Shown in pieces: positions 16,382-24,798 of a stretch of DNA of 64,000 nt. Below the pieces are notes generated by a model, which searched no databases, was not told where the DNA came from, and was given only the letters and a program-made list of their open reading frames with translations. Numbering within the stretch: the stretch's first letter is position 1; every line of letters starts with the position of its first letter. Position numbers and translations under genes: made by a program. Where the stretch lies: positions 1-64,000 of IMG/VR virus record IMGVR_UViG_3300027851_000016, one strand, 5' to 3'. The DNA is from a virus.

Positions 16382-16831
16382 ATGGCACGTAGGAAAGCAC
16401 CGAGTGCAGCCGAGGGGAAGCGGTTCGGTACAACGACCATCACGCCTGAGAAGTCACAGTTCGACATCCAGGGCGTGCTCACGAAATACGGCGTGGAGGC
16501 GAGTCAGTGGACCATGCTGGCTGACCGCTGGGTGCTGCGGTTCCGACTGAACGAGCGGAACTACCTGTTCACGATTCGGAAGGACGAGAACGACCCACAG
16601 GAGGTCCGCCGCCTGTTCCGTGTACTGTTCTGGTACTTGGACACGCTGTTGGCAGCGTTTGACTCCGACCTGTTCACACCTGAGAAGGTGCTGTTGGCCT
16701 TCGCAGAGGTTGCCCCTGATGTGACGATGCACGAGGCGATGGAGAGTTCGAACGGGTACGCAGGGCTGCGCACTGCTCTCGGTGGTGCACCGTTGATGTT
16801 GGAGGCTGGGAATGCGCGAGTTTCCGATTAG
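16382..16831 (+). CDS. hypothetical protein (149 aa)
   Basis: ATG 16382 follows the preceding stop by one base. A basic N-terminus (MARRKAPSAAEGKRFG) precedes an alpha/beta part with WVLRFRLNERNYLFTI and a long helix rich in Leu and Trp. Similar proteins occur in phage replication regions, but no function is known to me. Confidence 0.65.
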   Translation: MARRKAPSAAEGKRFGTTTITPEKSQFDIQGVLTKYGVEASQWTMLADRWVLRFRLNERNYLFTIRKDENDPQEVRRLFRVLFWYLDTLLAAFDSDLFTPEKVLLAFAEVAPDVTMHEAMESSNGYAGLRTALGGAPLMLEAGNARVSD

Positions 16832-17003
16832 CGACTTCGACAGGCAGAACGTCAAAGCGATTCTGAACGGGCATGGCGACTGGTTCGGTGCCGACCTGCT
16901 GCGGCTCATTGCCCGAGCAGACTCAGAGAATCGTGAGCGGCTGCGGTTGGCGTTCCCCTCACATGTCGAGGCGTATGAGGCGTGGATGCGCGGGCCGGAG
17001 TAG
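16812..17003 (+). CDS. small hypothetical protein (63 aa)
   Basis: ATG 16812 lies inside the end of the previous gene (20-base overlap), with ggaggctgg as ribosome site. The protein is a charged helix-rich peptide (DLLRLIARADSENRERLRLA). No family is recognised. Confidence 0.55.
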   Translation: MREFPISDFDRQNVKAILNGHGDWFGADLLRLIARADSENRERLRLAFPSHVEAYEAWMRGPE

Positions 17004-17009
17004 GTTCGC

Positions 17010-17255
17010 ATGATAGTGCTGCAGGTAGACAGGTACATCGAGGCGGTGGAAGAGCGGCTGCTCAGCACTGGGTACTTCGCACGAAGGTGTGTGCCCCCAC
17101 CGCCAGAGGGTTTCGGTGTTGTTGAGCCTGCACCGAGGCACGTGTGTAAGTGTGGTACTCCGTCGGTGCACACACGATGCAACCCCTGCAATCGTGCGTA
17201 CCAGAAGGAGTACAGGAGGCGGAAGAAGGAGCAAGATGGCAGACGAGGCGACTGA
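17010..17255 (+). CDS. small Cys-rich basic protein (81 aa)
   Basis: ATG 17010 has only a weak ribosome site. The C-terminal half has CKCGTPSVHTRCNPC, a zinc-finger-like pattern, followed by the basic tail RAYQKEYRRRKKEQDG. DNA or RNA binding is plausible. It overlaps the next gene, which also has a basic N-terminal helix and zinc motifs. Confidence 0.6.
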   Translation: MIVLQVDRYIEAVEERLLSTGYFARRCVPPPPEGFGVVEPAPRHVCKCGTPSVHTRCNPCNRAYQKEYRRRKKEQDGRRGD

Positions 17256-18081
17256 GAGTAAGTCCACGTTCGATTACAAGGCGTGGTATGAGGCGAACAA
17301 GGCGGAAGTTGCCGAGCGCAGGAACAAGAAGTATGCGGATGATGCCGAGTACCGAGAGAAGCGCAAGGAAGAGGCTGTGCGGTACTACTGGCTGCATCAG
17401 CGCCGTGCGTCGAAGTTGGAGGCACCCCTGCCGTACGAGCGCCTGGAGCTGGTGCCCGACAGCAGTGTCAGGGTCGAGGTAGAGAATGCGCAGGACGTGC
17501 GGCACGGCATGGAGTTCGAAGTGCCCGTGTTCCTCCCGCGCACGGTGGCGGGCGTGCTTGGTCGGAGCACCCAGACGATGCGTCTGTGGTTCCTGCATGG
17601 CTACCTGGCTGATGTGTTCATGCGGAATGCTCGGAATGCCCGTCTGTACACGGAGGACCAGGTGCGCGTGTTTGTCGAGCATCGGCACTGGCTCGGGTTC
17701 AGTGTGCAGGACTTCTCGAAGCACCCGTTCTTCACGCTTGTGAACGAGCGATGCGCTCAGATGCCCGATGCGATTGAGCCGATGTCGCGTGATGAGTGGC
17801 GGCTGGTACCCGATGCCTGTCCGTTCTGCGGGGCGGAACCTGCACTGCAGCGGCTCGTTGATGGGGAGTGGAGAGACGTGAACTGCTTCAAGTGTCTGCA
17901 CCCGCTGAACTGGCGTGACCGACAGAGGATGCGGGTGTTCCTTGTTGAGGGTGCCTGTGGAGCCTGTGGGTACCTGAATGAGGTCGAAGCAGAGGCGGTG
18001 GACGCCTCGAAGGTGCGTGTCATGTGCGAGAAGTGTGGGCGTCCGCTGAGTGGTTTCACAACGACGGAGGTATCGAGCTAG
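17236..18081 (+). CDS. MerR-like HTH and zinc-finger protein (281 aa)
   Basis: ATG 17236 follows agaaggagcaag; upstream in-frame codons lie inside other genes. The N-terminus is a charged helix (YKAWYEANKAEVAERRNKKY). Residues ~95-150 resemble a MerR-type winged helix (TVAGVLGRSTQTMRLWFLHG, ARLYTEDQVRVFVEH). The C-terminal third has CPFCGAEP, CFKCLHPLNW, CGACGYL and CEKCGRPLSG, enough for two zinc ribbons. This combination suggests a phage transcription regulator. That is inference. Confidence 0.65.
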   Translation: MADEATESKSTFDYKAWYEANKAEVAERRNKKYADDAEYREKRKEEAVRYYWLHQRRASKLEAPLPYERLELVPDSSVRVEVENAQDVRHGMEFEVPVFLPRTVAGVLGRSTQTMRLWFLHGYLADVFMRNARNARLYTEDQVRVFVEHRHWLGFSVQDFSKHPFFTLVNERCAQMPDAIEPMSRDEWRLVPDACPFCGAEPALQRLVDGEWRDVNCFKCLHPLNWRDRQRMRVFLVEGACGACGYLNEVEAEAVDASKVRVMCEKCGRPLSGFTTTEVSS

Positions 18082-18086
18082 AGGGC

Positions 18087-18115
18087 TTGATACAGACTTC
18101 GTTATATGCTACGAT
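18087..18115 (+). promoter_or_regulatory. promoter, GTTATA family
   Basis: TTGATA (18087-18092), a 17-base spacer and TACGAT (18110-18115) with GTTATA at 18101-18106 and an extended TG. It is the closest to consensus together with the 26477 promoter. It drives the block containing recA. Confidence 0.72.
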
Positions 18116-18156
18116 GATGGTAGGTCCAATCCAGACGTGTACGAGAGGAGTGCGTG

Positions 18157-18465
18157 ATGGCGGAAGCGAAGCACAATGGAAAGATGTGGGTGGCGGCCCA
18201 GTTCCTGAAGTATGGGAAGCCAGTCGGGGAGGAGATGCACGACGAGGAGATGATTCTCGTTGACGCACTCGACACAGACCCCGCGACGGCAACGACGAAG
18301 GTCGGGTTCACGAAGAACCTGGGGAACTTCGAATCGCTGCGCGTGGATGCGGGCGTGACCGTCCCCTGCTACAAGGAAGAGCTGGATGGCGCGATGGAGT
18401 TCGGTTTCAAGATGGCCGAGCGGCTCGTGTTCGACAAGGTGAAGGAACTGGCGGGGGGTATGTAG
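18157..18465 (+). CDS. conserved-looking phage protein (102 aa)
   Basis: ATG 18157 follows gagaggag; GTG 18154 is an alternative. The sequence TKNLGNFESLRVDAGVTVPC resembles a small beta-barrel-like protein common in phage recombination regions, but I cannot name it with certainty. It is the first gene after a promoter and upstream of recA. Confidence 0.6.
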   Translation: MAEAKHNGKMWVAAQFLKYGKPVGEEMHDEEMILVDALDTDPATATTKVGFTKNLGNFESLRVDAGVTVPCYKEELDGAMEFGFKMAERLVFDKVKELAGGM

Positions 18466-18467
18466 CC

Positions 18468-18656
18468 GTGGATGCTGCGCAGTGGCGCGAACTGGCGGCA
18501 CGTGTGGTGCAGATGCGTCGGCTTCTGAACGCCGTAGCTGATGGTGCACTCGACAGAGATGGGTTTGTGCCCCTGGATTTGCTTGCAGCACGTAGCGAGT
18601 TGGAGCAGGTGTCTGTGGTGCTAGCAGAGGCGCGTGAAGCATGCCTGTCGTCTTGA
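18468..18656 (+). CDS. small hypothetical protein (62 aa)
   Basis: GTG 18468 follows ggggggta. It is a helical protein with a heptad-like middle (RVVQMRRLLNAVADGAL). Its end overlaps the next gene. No family is recognised. Confidence 0.55.
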   Translation: MDAAQWRELAARVVQMRRLLNAVADGALDRDGFVPLDLLAARSELEQVSVVLAEAREACLSS

Positions 18657-18985
18657 TTCAGTATGAGGATGGCACGGAACGGCGTGTTGGTGTGCTCGAA
18701 GGGGACACGCTCACGTGCGCTCGCACAGTCAGCAAGCATCTGTACCGCATGGGCCGCGAGACGGTCGAACAGGCACGGGCGGAGGGCGCGTCGGCCTGGG
18801 GTCTCGATTGCAAGGTCTGTGACGGGCTGCTTGAGAACGGGTGCAAGTGGCTCGTGCTCAAGGTTGGAGGGCACCGCTACCGCTGTGCTCTTGCCGACAT
18901 GAAGCGGGATGGAATAGTCCTGCACATCAAGCCGCACCGTGCGCAGTACTTCTTGTCTGAGAAGCGATTCGAAAAGGTGGACTGA
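18641..18985 (+). CDS. hypothetical protein (114 aa)
   Basis: ATG 18641 lies within the end of the previous gene. The first part is beta-rich (VVLIQYEDGTERRVGVLEGD), and a CKVCDGLLENGC segment could bind metal. No family is recognised. Confidence 0.6.
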   Translation: MPVVLIQYEDGTERRVGVLEGDTLTCARTVSKHLYRMGRETVEQARAEGASAWGLDCKVCDGLLENGCKWLVLKVGGHRYRCALADMKRDGIVLHIKPHRAQYFLSEKRFEKVD

Positions 18986-19164
18986 TGACTGACAAGCAGG
19001 TCTATGACCCGAACGACGTGGAGGCGTACTACGTGTGCGGCACCAAGTTGCTTGGGATGCGTGATGACGTTCCAGCAGAGTGCAGGGACTGTACGCACCT
19101 GACACGGTTGTGGCGGGTCAACCAGTTTGCTGTGCCCGTCTGTGGGATGCGAGTGCCCAGATGA
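18985..19164 (+). CDS. small Cys-rich protein (59 aa)
   Basis: ATG 18985 overlaps the previous stop and the stop overlaps the next ATG, so the 60-codon frame fits the operon exactly. Cysteines occur at YVCGTK, ECRDCTH and VPVCGMR, which together could form one zinc site. Function is unknown. Confidence 0.6.
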   Translation: MTDKQVYDPNDVEAYYVCGTKLLGMRDDVPAECRDCTHLTRLWRVNQFAVPVCGMRVPR

Positions 19165-19442
19165 GGTCACGCAGTGTTCCGATGTCGGGGATTGCAGCGA
19201 ACCCGACTACAAGCCTCAGTCCTGTCGCATACATGAAGGACAGGGTCGCATTCGAGGGTGATGCTATCGCCCTGTACGACGAGGAGGGCATCGAAATCGT
19301 CAGGTGGGTCAAGGACGAGTGGGTCGAGGACCCTGACGTTGTGCTCTCGATAGTCAACGCTGTGCGGTTGTTCTACCAAGATGGGCCGAGGGCGGTCAAG
19401 CGTGTGATTGGCCTGTGCGACGACGTAGACGAGGTGAAGTAG
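19161..19442 (+). CDS. hypothetical protein upstream of recA (93 aa)
   Basis: ATG 19161 overlaps the preceding stop (ATGA); the in-frame upstream ATG at 19080 lies inside the previous gene. It has a beta-rich centre (VAFEGDAIALYDEEGIEIVR) and no recognised family. The stop is immediately followed by the recA start. Confidence 0.6.
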   Translation: MRSRSVPMSGIAANPTTSLSPVAYMKDRVAFEGDAIALYDEEGIEIVRWVKDEWVEDPDVVLSIVNAVRLFYQDGPRAVKRVIGLCDDVDEVK

Positions 19443-20579
19443 ATGGGTAGTGAGCGGCTCGACGTGATTATGAAGCAGGTGGACAAGAAGTACGGCGAGG
19501 GCACGATTATCCGTGGTAGCCAGTACCCGAAGTTGGCACGGCTCTCGACGGGTGTGTTCTCACTGGATGCGGCCATGGGTGGCGGTCTGCCACTCGGACG
19601 CGTGGTGATATTCGTCGGGAACGAGAGCACGGGTAAGACGACCGTCGCCATGAGAGCGGCGGCAACGGCTCAGCAGACCTGCAGGCACTGTGGAGACCAC
19701 CTCGGGCATGATGCGAATGGTGTGGTCGTGTGTCCGCAGTGTGGTGAGAGCGGCGAGCCGAAGCGGGTGTTCTACGCTGACATCGAGGGTACGTTCGACC
19801 CGCCATGGTTCGCGGACCTCGGTGGGGACAACGATGCTCTGTACCTGACCCAGCCCGAGTTCGCGGAGCAGGCTGCTGACATCGTGGAGGCGGTGATTCG
19901 CACGGGTGAGGTTGACCTCGTGGTCATTGACTCGATTGCGATGATGTCGCCTGCCATCGAGATTGAGAAGTCGGCGGAGGACGCGATGGTCGGGAACCAC
20001 GCCAAGTTGGTGAACCGCTTCATGCGTGCCATCCAGTCGGGGTTCAACAGCCTGGGCATGTCCAAGGCACAGAAGCCATCTGTGATTCTGGTGAACCAGA
20101 TTCGCGAGAAGATTGGTGTCATGTACGGGTCCCCCGACACGATGCCAGGGGGACGGGGCCAGGGGTTCGCGGCCAGTATCACGGTCAAGTTCTTCGCACG
20201 CCCGTCCGAGGGGATTACCGAGGGCACGGGGGACAAAGCCGTGTCCGTCGGCCAGCAGTTGCGCTTCGAGTGCGTGAAGAACAAGACGTTCCCACCGCAC
20301 AAGAAGGGCTACTTCGACCTGTACACGGAGAATGCAGCGGAGTCTGGGTGCCCGAAGGGGTACATCGACAATACGAAGAGCGTGTTCGAGTACGCCGTCA
20401 AGAAGGGCCTGGTCGAGAAGGCAGGTGCCTGGTACAGCTACACGTCCGAGACCTTCGGTGAGTTGCGGGCGCAGGGCGGTAATGCCTTTGTCACCGAACT
20501 CGATGCCCAGCCTGAGCTGTTCGCGGAGCTGGCTGCGCTGACGATGAGTACGGTGCTCGATGGCTACACGAAGGAGTAA
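19443..20579 (+). CDS. recA: RecA recombinase with inserted zinc finger
   Basis: The 378-residue protein has the RecA core: Walker A GNESTGKT (59-66), Walker B-like LVVIDSIAMMSP, and loop region VNQIREKIGVMYG plus PGGRGQGFAAS. It forms ATP-dependent filaments on ssDNA and catalyses strand exchange. Between the P-loop helix and the next strand is an insertion with Cys80, Cys83, Cys97 and Cys100 (CRHC...CPQC), a zinc-ribbon pattern absent from standard bacterial RecA. The bacterial C-terminal acidic domain is not seen. The downstream PD-(D/E)XK gene starts inside its last codons. Confidence 0.92.
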   Translation: MGSERLDVIMKQVDKKYGEGTIIRGSQYPKLARLSTGVFSLDAAMGGGLPLGRVVIFVGNESTGKTTVAMRAAATAQQTCRHCGDHLGHDANGVVVCPQCGESGEPKRVFYADIEGTFDPPWFADLGGDNDALYLTQPEFAEQAADIVEAVIRTGEVDLVVIDSIAMMSPAIEIEKSAEDAMVGNHAKLVNRFMRAIQSGFNSLGMSKAQKPSVILVNQIREKIGVMYGSPDTMPGGRGQGFAASITVKFFARPSEGITEGTGDKAVSVGQQLRFECVKNKTFPPHKKGYFDLYTENAAESGCPKGYIDNTKSVFEYAVKKGLVEKAGAWYSYTSETFGELRAQGGNAFVTELDAQPELFAELAALTMSTVLDGYTKE

Positions 20580-20973
20580 GCCCAAGCGGGAGGGTAGTCC
20601 CGTACCTGGTGCGCTTGATGCTCCAACGTCGAATAGCATCGGCAAGGCGGGTGAGAAGCGTACGCAGCGGGTACTCGGTGCTGTGCTCACGTCTGGAAGT
20701 GGGAGTGGTGCCACGAAGGGTGACCTGATGCACGGAAGGACGCGTACAGGACGGGTCACGCCCCGAGGCTACCGTCGCATGATTGAAAAGAAGACCACAG
20801 GCGCGATGAGTATGAAGCTCGACAGCAAGTGGCTGGACAAGTTGGTCGAGCAGGCGTTCGACATGGGCAAGGAGCCTGTGCTCGTAATCGAGATGGCCGA
20901 TGGGAAGCCGTGGGCGATGGTCCCCATCGAGAAGATGAAGGAGTACTGGGAGCTGGAGGACGCACATGAGTAA
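20560..20973 (+). CDS. PD-(D/E)XK Holliday junction resolvase-like nuclease
   Basis: ATG 20560 overlaps recA by 20 bases. The 137-residue protein shows GKAGEKRTQRVL, then SGATKGDL and IEKKTTGAMS (Asp and Glu-x-Lys active site), followed by a helix and EPVLVIEMADG. This order matches small archaeal/phage Hjc-like resolvases that cut recombination junctions. Coupling to recA supports a recombination role. Confidence 0.75.
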   Translation: MATRRSKPKREGSPVPGALDAPTSNSIGKAGEKRTQRVLGAVLTSGSGSGATKGDLMHGRTRTGRVTPRGYRRMIEKKTTGAMSMKLDSKWLDKLVEQAFDMGKEPVLVIEMADGKPWAMVPIEKMKEYWELEDAHE

Positions 20974-21268
20974 GCAGCGGGTTGTCTTCAAGTACCAGCT
21001 GATGGCCATGCAGACGCAGTCGTTGCAGCTGCCCCTGGGTGCAGAACTGCTGGATGTGCAGATGCAGGATGACCACATGATGCTGTGGGTGCTGCAGGAC
21101 CCCCACGGGTACGAGACAGAGGAGCGACGTATCCACGTGATTGGGACTGGCTGGATGCTGCCCCAAGTCGGGCTGCGACATGTGGGCACGGTGCAGCAGT
21201 TCACGGGGCTTGTGTGGCATGTATTTGAGGAGGTGCAGGATGGCAGTGACCAGGCAGAAGGTTCGTGA
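20966..21268 (+). CDS. DUF7352-like phage protein (100 aa)
   Basis: ATG 20966 overlaps the previous gene. FKYQLMAMQTQSLQLPLGAE and LLDVQMQDDHMMLWVLQD match the pattern I recall for a small beta-sandwich family common in actinophages (DUF7352); the name is from memory. Function is unknown. Confidence 0.6.
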   Translation: MSKQRVVFKYQLMAMQTQSLQLPLGAELLDVQMQDDHMMLWVLQDPHGYETEERRIHVIGTGWMLPQVGLRHVGTVQQFTGLVWHVFEEVQDGSDQAEGS

Positions 21269-21440
21269 CTGGGTCGTCTACACGTACATGACGCTCCCCG
21301 TGAGTGTGAACGTCACGAAGAGTCGTGTGGACGTGGTTATACCCGCTGCTGATGTGCGGCGGTTTGGGTTGGACCTGGAGCGCATGTCGCAGACGCTGGC
21401 GGCGTTCGTAGGTCGAGACGCGGAAGTGAAGAGCACGTAG
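21240..21440 (+). CDS. small hypothetical protein (66 aa)
   Basis: ATG 21240 has the ribosome site gaggaggtgcagg within the end of the previous gene. It has a beta-rich centre (VNVTKSRVDVVIPAADVRRF). No family is recognised. Confidence 0.6.
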   Translation: MAVTRQKVRDWVVYTYMTLPVSVNVTKSRVDVVIPAADVRRFGLDLERMSQTLAAFVGRDAEVKST

Positions 21441-21460
21441 ACGAGAGAAGGAGATGTGCA

Positions 21461-22546
21461 ATGGCTGAGGAGCGTTCGGTAGAGTACCTGCAGTTGATGG
21501 AGGGGTTCGACACGTCCCTGACGCGCAAGCCGCTCGGGAGTGGGGTCGCGTTGTCGGAGACTGACCTGTGGAATGACGCGTGGTCGATGCAGAACGGCAT
21601 CAAGGACCAGCATGTGCTGGCGAAGGACCTGTTCGTCAGCACGGCTGTGGACCCGCTTGGGCAGGTTGTGCCCGTCCTTGAGGTGGCGGGCAAGCCGTAC
21701 CTGTTCACCAGCACGGCGTTCGCGCAGTTGGCCGAGAAGTCGGGCGCGGGTGTCACGTCGTACCTGAAGAAGTGCATCACGAACAAGCTGACGCACCTGG
21801 TGTCACTGAACCTGAATGCGTGGCTTGCGAAGCAGGGTGACACCCCACTGATGCTCCGTCTGCACGAGGGTAGCGTCATTGCCGTGCTGTCCAGCAAGTA
21901 TGGTGTCTTCGACCACGGAGACGCGCTCGATAGCCTTGCTGACGCGCTCGACCGTTTCGACGGCGGGACGTACGACATAGAGGCGTACTCGCTGACGCTG
22001 GACAACATGAACGTCCGCCTGGTGGACACCGAAGGCGTGGTCCTCACCGACGGCAGCTACGGGCGGGACACGACGACCGCTGGCCTGATATTCCGCAACG
22101 GACAGACTGGTAGGTCGTACGCGAGTATCGAGTTCCTGCTGTTCACGTTCGCCTGCACGAACGGCCTCATCGTTTCGCAGGACCGAGGGATGGTGTACCG
22201 ACGGAGGCACATCAGCATTGGCAAGGCGGACTTCCGTGACGCGGTGCTGAACGCTCTGGAGCAGTTCCCTGGGTACGTGACAGCTGCACGAGAGAGCATT
22301 GACAAGGCACGCGAGGTACGACTCGCACCGTCGCAGAAGGACTTGCTCATGACGCAGGTGCAGCGCGACCTCGTTCTGAGCGACGAGACGGTGCAGGATG
22401 TGTTCCTGACCATGGAGAACAAGTGGGACTCGAACGCGTGGGGTCTCGCTGGTGCCATCACCGAGGTCGCCCAGCAGTTCTCGGCAGAGCGGCAGTACCA
22501 GTTCGAGAAGTATGCAGGAGAACTGATGGAGAGGCTTGCAGCCTAA
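21461..22546 (+). CDS. DUF932 phage/plasmid protein
   Basis: ATG 21461 follows agaaggagatgtgca. The 361-residue protein shows the DUF932 (TIGR03299-like) pattern: a central SSKYGVFDHGDALDSLADAL segment and later GLIFRNGQTGRSYASIEFL and CTNGLIVSQD. The family is widespread in phages and plasmids, often near recombination genes, and has been suggested to be linked to anti-restriction. Its biochemistry is not established. Confidence 0.75.
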   Translation: MAEERSVEYLQLMEGFDTSLTRKPLGSGVALSETDLWNDAWSMQNGIKDQHVLAKDLFVSTAVDPLGQVVPVLEVAGKPYLFTSTAFAQLAEKSGAGVTSYLKKCITNKLTHLVSLNLNAWLAKQGDTPLMLRLHEGSVIAVLSSKYGVFDHGDALDSLADALDRFDGGTYDIEAYSLTLDNMNVRLVDTEGVVLTDGSYGRDTTTAGLIFRNGQTGRSYASIEFLLFTFACTNGLIVSQDRGMVYRRRHISIGKADFRDAVLNALEQFPGYVTAARESIDKAREVRLAPSQKDLLMTQVQRDLVLSDETVQDVFLTMENKWDSNAWGLAGAITEVAQQFSAERQYQFEKYAGELMERLAA

Positions 22547-22557
22547 AGGAGGTCAGG

Positions 22558-22848
22558 ATGGCACTCAGTTTTGATGTGACGCGTGAGGACCGCAAGAAGA
22601 TTGACCGTACGGTCGAACTAGGGCTGCAGCTCTGCAAGGACTATGGAGTCGCTTACAACGGGTTGGACATGGAGATGGACCTGGTGGCCTGCCATGCCAG
22701 CGGTACGCCGTTGGACTTTGACCGATTGGTAGAGTTCGATGACGGGAGTTTCGCGCATGACCTGCTCGGCATACGTAAGTACCTGGATAGGCAGACGGGC
22801 GAGTTGACAGACAACTTTCTGCCCCGCTGTGCGAAGCGGGAGGCGTGA
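22558..22848 (+). CDS. hypothetical protein (96 aa)
   Basis: ATG 22558 is preceded by a near-perfect Shine-Dalgarno (aaaggaggt), one of the strongest in the window. The protein is acidic (NGLDMEMDLVACHASG). No family is recognised. Its stop overlaps the next ATG. Confidence 0.65.
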   Translation: MALSFDVTREDRKKIDRTVELGLQLCKDYGVAYNGLDMEMDLVACHASGTPLDFDRLVEFDDGSFAHDLLGIRKYLDRQTGELTDNFLPRCAKREA

Positions 22849-23810
22849 TGCTCAAAGACCTGATTCGCGCCCAAGAGCGGGGTGGTCTTGTCGTTCCGAT
22901 TCTGGAAGAACAAGCCCTGCTTGCAGGCAAGCTAGACTCGATGAAGCGGCGGAGGGATGTGTTCCACCCGTCAGAGGTAGCGGGAGATTCGTTCTGCCCA
23001 CGGGCATGGGTGCTGGGTGTGCGAGAGCCTGACCTGTATCAGAACAGGGAGGTGGGTGCACGGCTGCAGTGGGTGTTCGACACTGGGACGGCACTGCACT
23101 CGTTGGTGCAGGAGCGGCTTGGCGCGTCGGGTATGTTGTTTGGGCAGTGGACGTGCACGCGCTGGTGCCTCGATGAGCGATGCACATTCTTCGGGTTCAA
23201 GCCAGCATGCGAGTCGTGTCCTGGTGGTACACCGCACAAGATGAAGGTCGTGTACCAAGAGGTCCGTGTGGCGGATGAGGACCTGAACCTGGAGGGCCGT
23301 ACTGACGGTGTGTTGGTGCTGCCAAAGGGCAAGTACGGGTTCGAGTTCAAGACCATGAACAGTCGGGCGTACGCGACCCTTGCTGAGCCGATGGATGCAC
23401 ACAAGGAGCAGGCTGTCTTGTACATCGACACGTTGGAGCGTCGTGACCAGGTGTTGGTGGATGAGTTGGTCCGCAGCGGCATGCCGAAGGACCATGAGGT
23501 GTTGAAGGTGCTGCGCATGCCGTATGCGGGCACCATCATCACGTACATGAACAAGGACACGCAGGAGTTCAGGGAGTTCCTTGTTCCCGCACACACCCCG
23601 CTTCGCTTGCCGTCTGGCATCACGATACGGGGTGACGGCTGGGTCGAGGACGATGATTGGATAGCAGACAAGAAGTCCGTACTGCTGAGTACGTTGGCAC
23701 ACAGGGATGCTGGCACGCTGCCAGAGCGTTTGGATGTGTGCACGTCAAAGACCTGTACGAGGGCTAAGAAGTGCTTTGCACGCACTGCGTGCTTCGATGA
23801 GAAGGAGTGA
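22848..23810 (+). CDS. Cas4/RecB-like PD-(D/E)XK exonuclease with Cys cluster
   Basis: ATG 22848 (GTG 22845 also possible) has gggagg upstream. The ~320-residue protein has HPSEVAGDSFCPRAW at the N-terminus, the nuclease core LEGRTDGVLVL and GFEFKTMN (Asp and Glu-x-Lys), and a C-terminal CTSKTCTRAKKC...C cluster. One N-terminal Cys plus a C-terminal Cys group is the iron-sulphur arrangement of Cas4 and AddB-type nucleases. A further Cys group CTRWCLDERC lies in between. It probably processes DNA ends with RecA; there is no CRISPR context. Confidence 0.8.
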   Translation: MLKDLIRAQERGGLVVPILEEQALLAGKLDSMKRRRDVFHPSEVAGDSFCPRAWVLGVREPDLYQNREVGARLQWVFDTGTALHSLVQERLGASGMLFGQWTCTRWCLDERCTFFGFKPACESCPGGTPHKMKVVYQEVRVADEDLNLEGRTDGVLVLPKGKYGFEFKTMNSRAYATLAEPMDAHKEQAVLYIDTLERRDQVLVDELVRSGMPKDHEVLKVLRMPYAGTIITYMNKDTQEFREFLVPAHTPLRLPSGITIRGDGWVEDDDWIADKKSVLLSTLAHRDAGTLPERLDVCTSKTCTRAKKCFARTACFDEKE

Positions 23811-23812
23811 CC

Positions 23813-24007
23813 ATGAGCAAGGCGTTCATCCAGATTGGCAAGACCATCGTGAAGAAGCAGTCAGTTGTGTACGTGAAGCCTGCTGACATGAAGTCCCCTG
23901 ATGGTGGGGAGCAGGTCATGGTGCGCATTGCTGGGCGGCAGGCGCACCTGTACGTGCCGACGCAGCAGACCATCGAGGCAATCGAGCGGCTGCTGAACGC
24001 AGAGTAG
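23813..24007 (+). CDS. small hypothetical protein (64 aa)
   Basis: ATG 23813 follows gaaggagtgacc. The basic beta-rich protein (MSKAFIQIGKTIVKK) ends in a helix. No family is recognised. Confidence 0.6.
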   Translation: MSKAFIQIGKTIVKKQSVVYVKPADMKSPDGGEQVMVRIAGRQAHLYVPTQQTIEAIERLLNAE

Positions 24008-24020
24008 GAGGCTGGATAGC

Positions 24021-24590
24021 ATGCCACGCGAAGAAGAGAGCGCAACTCTGAAGGATGCTATGAGTTTCGTGGTCGGTCGTAAGTTTCCGCTGCCCAGGCA
24101 GTGGAGCGGTGAGGACCTGGACAAGCTGGAGTTTCCGAGTGACCTCACCAGGCTAACGTCGTCGCAGCTTGGTGAACTGCTGGGTGTGTGGGCTTCGGTC
24201 ATGGCGTACGCACAGTATGAGGCGGCACGCACGGACATCGAGCGAACGGCGCGATGGAACCGTTACGACATGGAGCGGAAGACGGTGTATCTGCAGATTG
24301 TCGCTGAGAAGGGGTTCACCGAGGAAGGTCGGAAGGCCAAGGTACATGTCAAGACGGCGGTGTTGCTCAAGCAGTACGAGCAGGCGAAGGCTGAGTACAC
24401 GCTTACGAATGCACTGCTTGGTGTGTACAGCAAGTACTACCAGGCACTGTCCCGTGAGTTGTCTCGACGTGGTCTCGATGGCAATGAGCCTGCGCCGAGC
24501 GGGGGTCCTGTGGAGGATGACCTCGTCGGTCAGGGCAAGGTCGAGACTTCTGAGAGGTTGACGAAGGAGTGGGCGAAAGATGGCTCCTGA
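24021..24590 (+). CDS. hypothetical helical protein (189 aa)
   Basis: ATG 24021 follows taggagg at good spacing. The middle is a long helical bundle (GVWASVMAYAQYEAARTDIE and QYEQAKAEYTLTNALLG) and the C-terminus is Gly/Pro-rich and acidic. No family is recognised; a DNA-metabolism role is suggested only by neighbours. Confidence 0.6.
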   Translation: MPREEESATLKDAMSFVVGRKFPLPRQWSGEDLDKLEFPSDLTRLTSSQLGELLGVWASVMAYAQYEAARTDIERTARWNRYDMERKTVYLQIVAEKGFTEEGRKAKVHVKTAVLLKQYEQAKAEYTLTNALLGVYSKYYQALSRELSRRGLDGNEPAPSGGPVEDDLVGQGKVETSERLTKEWAKDGS

Positions 24591-24798
24591 TGTGAAGGTC
24601 GGGCAGGTCTGGAAGTCGTGTGACTGGCGGGACACGAACAGCTTCAAGAAGGTGCTGTCTATCGACGCGGATGGCAAGGCAACTGTGATTGCATCCAACT
24701 CGAAGGGGACACGTACGTTCGCTCGTAAGTCTCGCATTCGCTTGGATAGGTTCAAGCCTGGGAGCACTGGCTACGAACTTGTGAAGGATGTGGAGTGA
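24580..24798 (+). CDS. small DUF6354-like protein (72 aa)
   Basis: ATG 24580 overlaps the previous gene. VGQVWKSCDWRD and RIRLDRFKPGSTGYELV resemble a short SH3-like phage family (DUF6354, name from memory). Function is unknown. Confidence 0.55.
   Translation: MAPDVKVGQVWKSCDWRDTNSFKKVLSIDADGKATVIASNSKGTRTFARKSRIRLDRFKPGSTGYELVKDVE

Noticed and set aside
22848-23810. Cas4-like nuclease as evidence of a CRISPR system
   Set aside because: No repeats of array type or other cas genes are visible; phage Cas4-like nucleases usually act in recombination.
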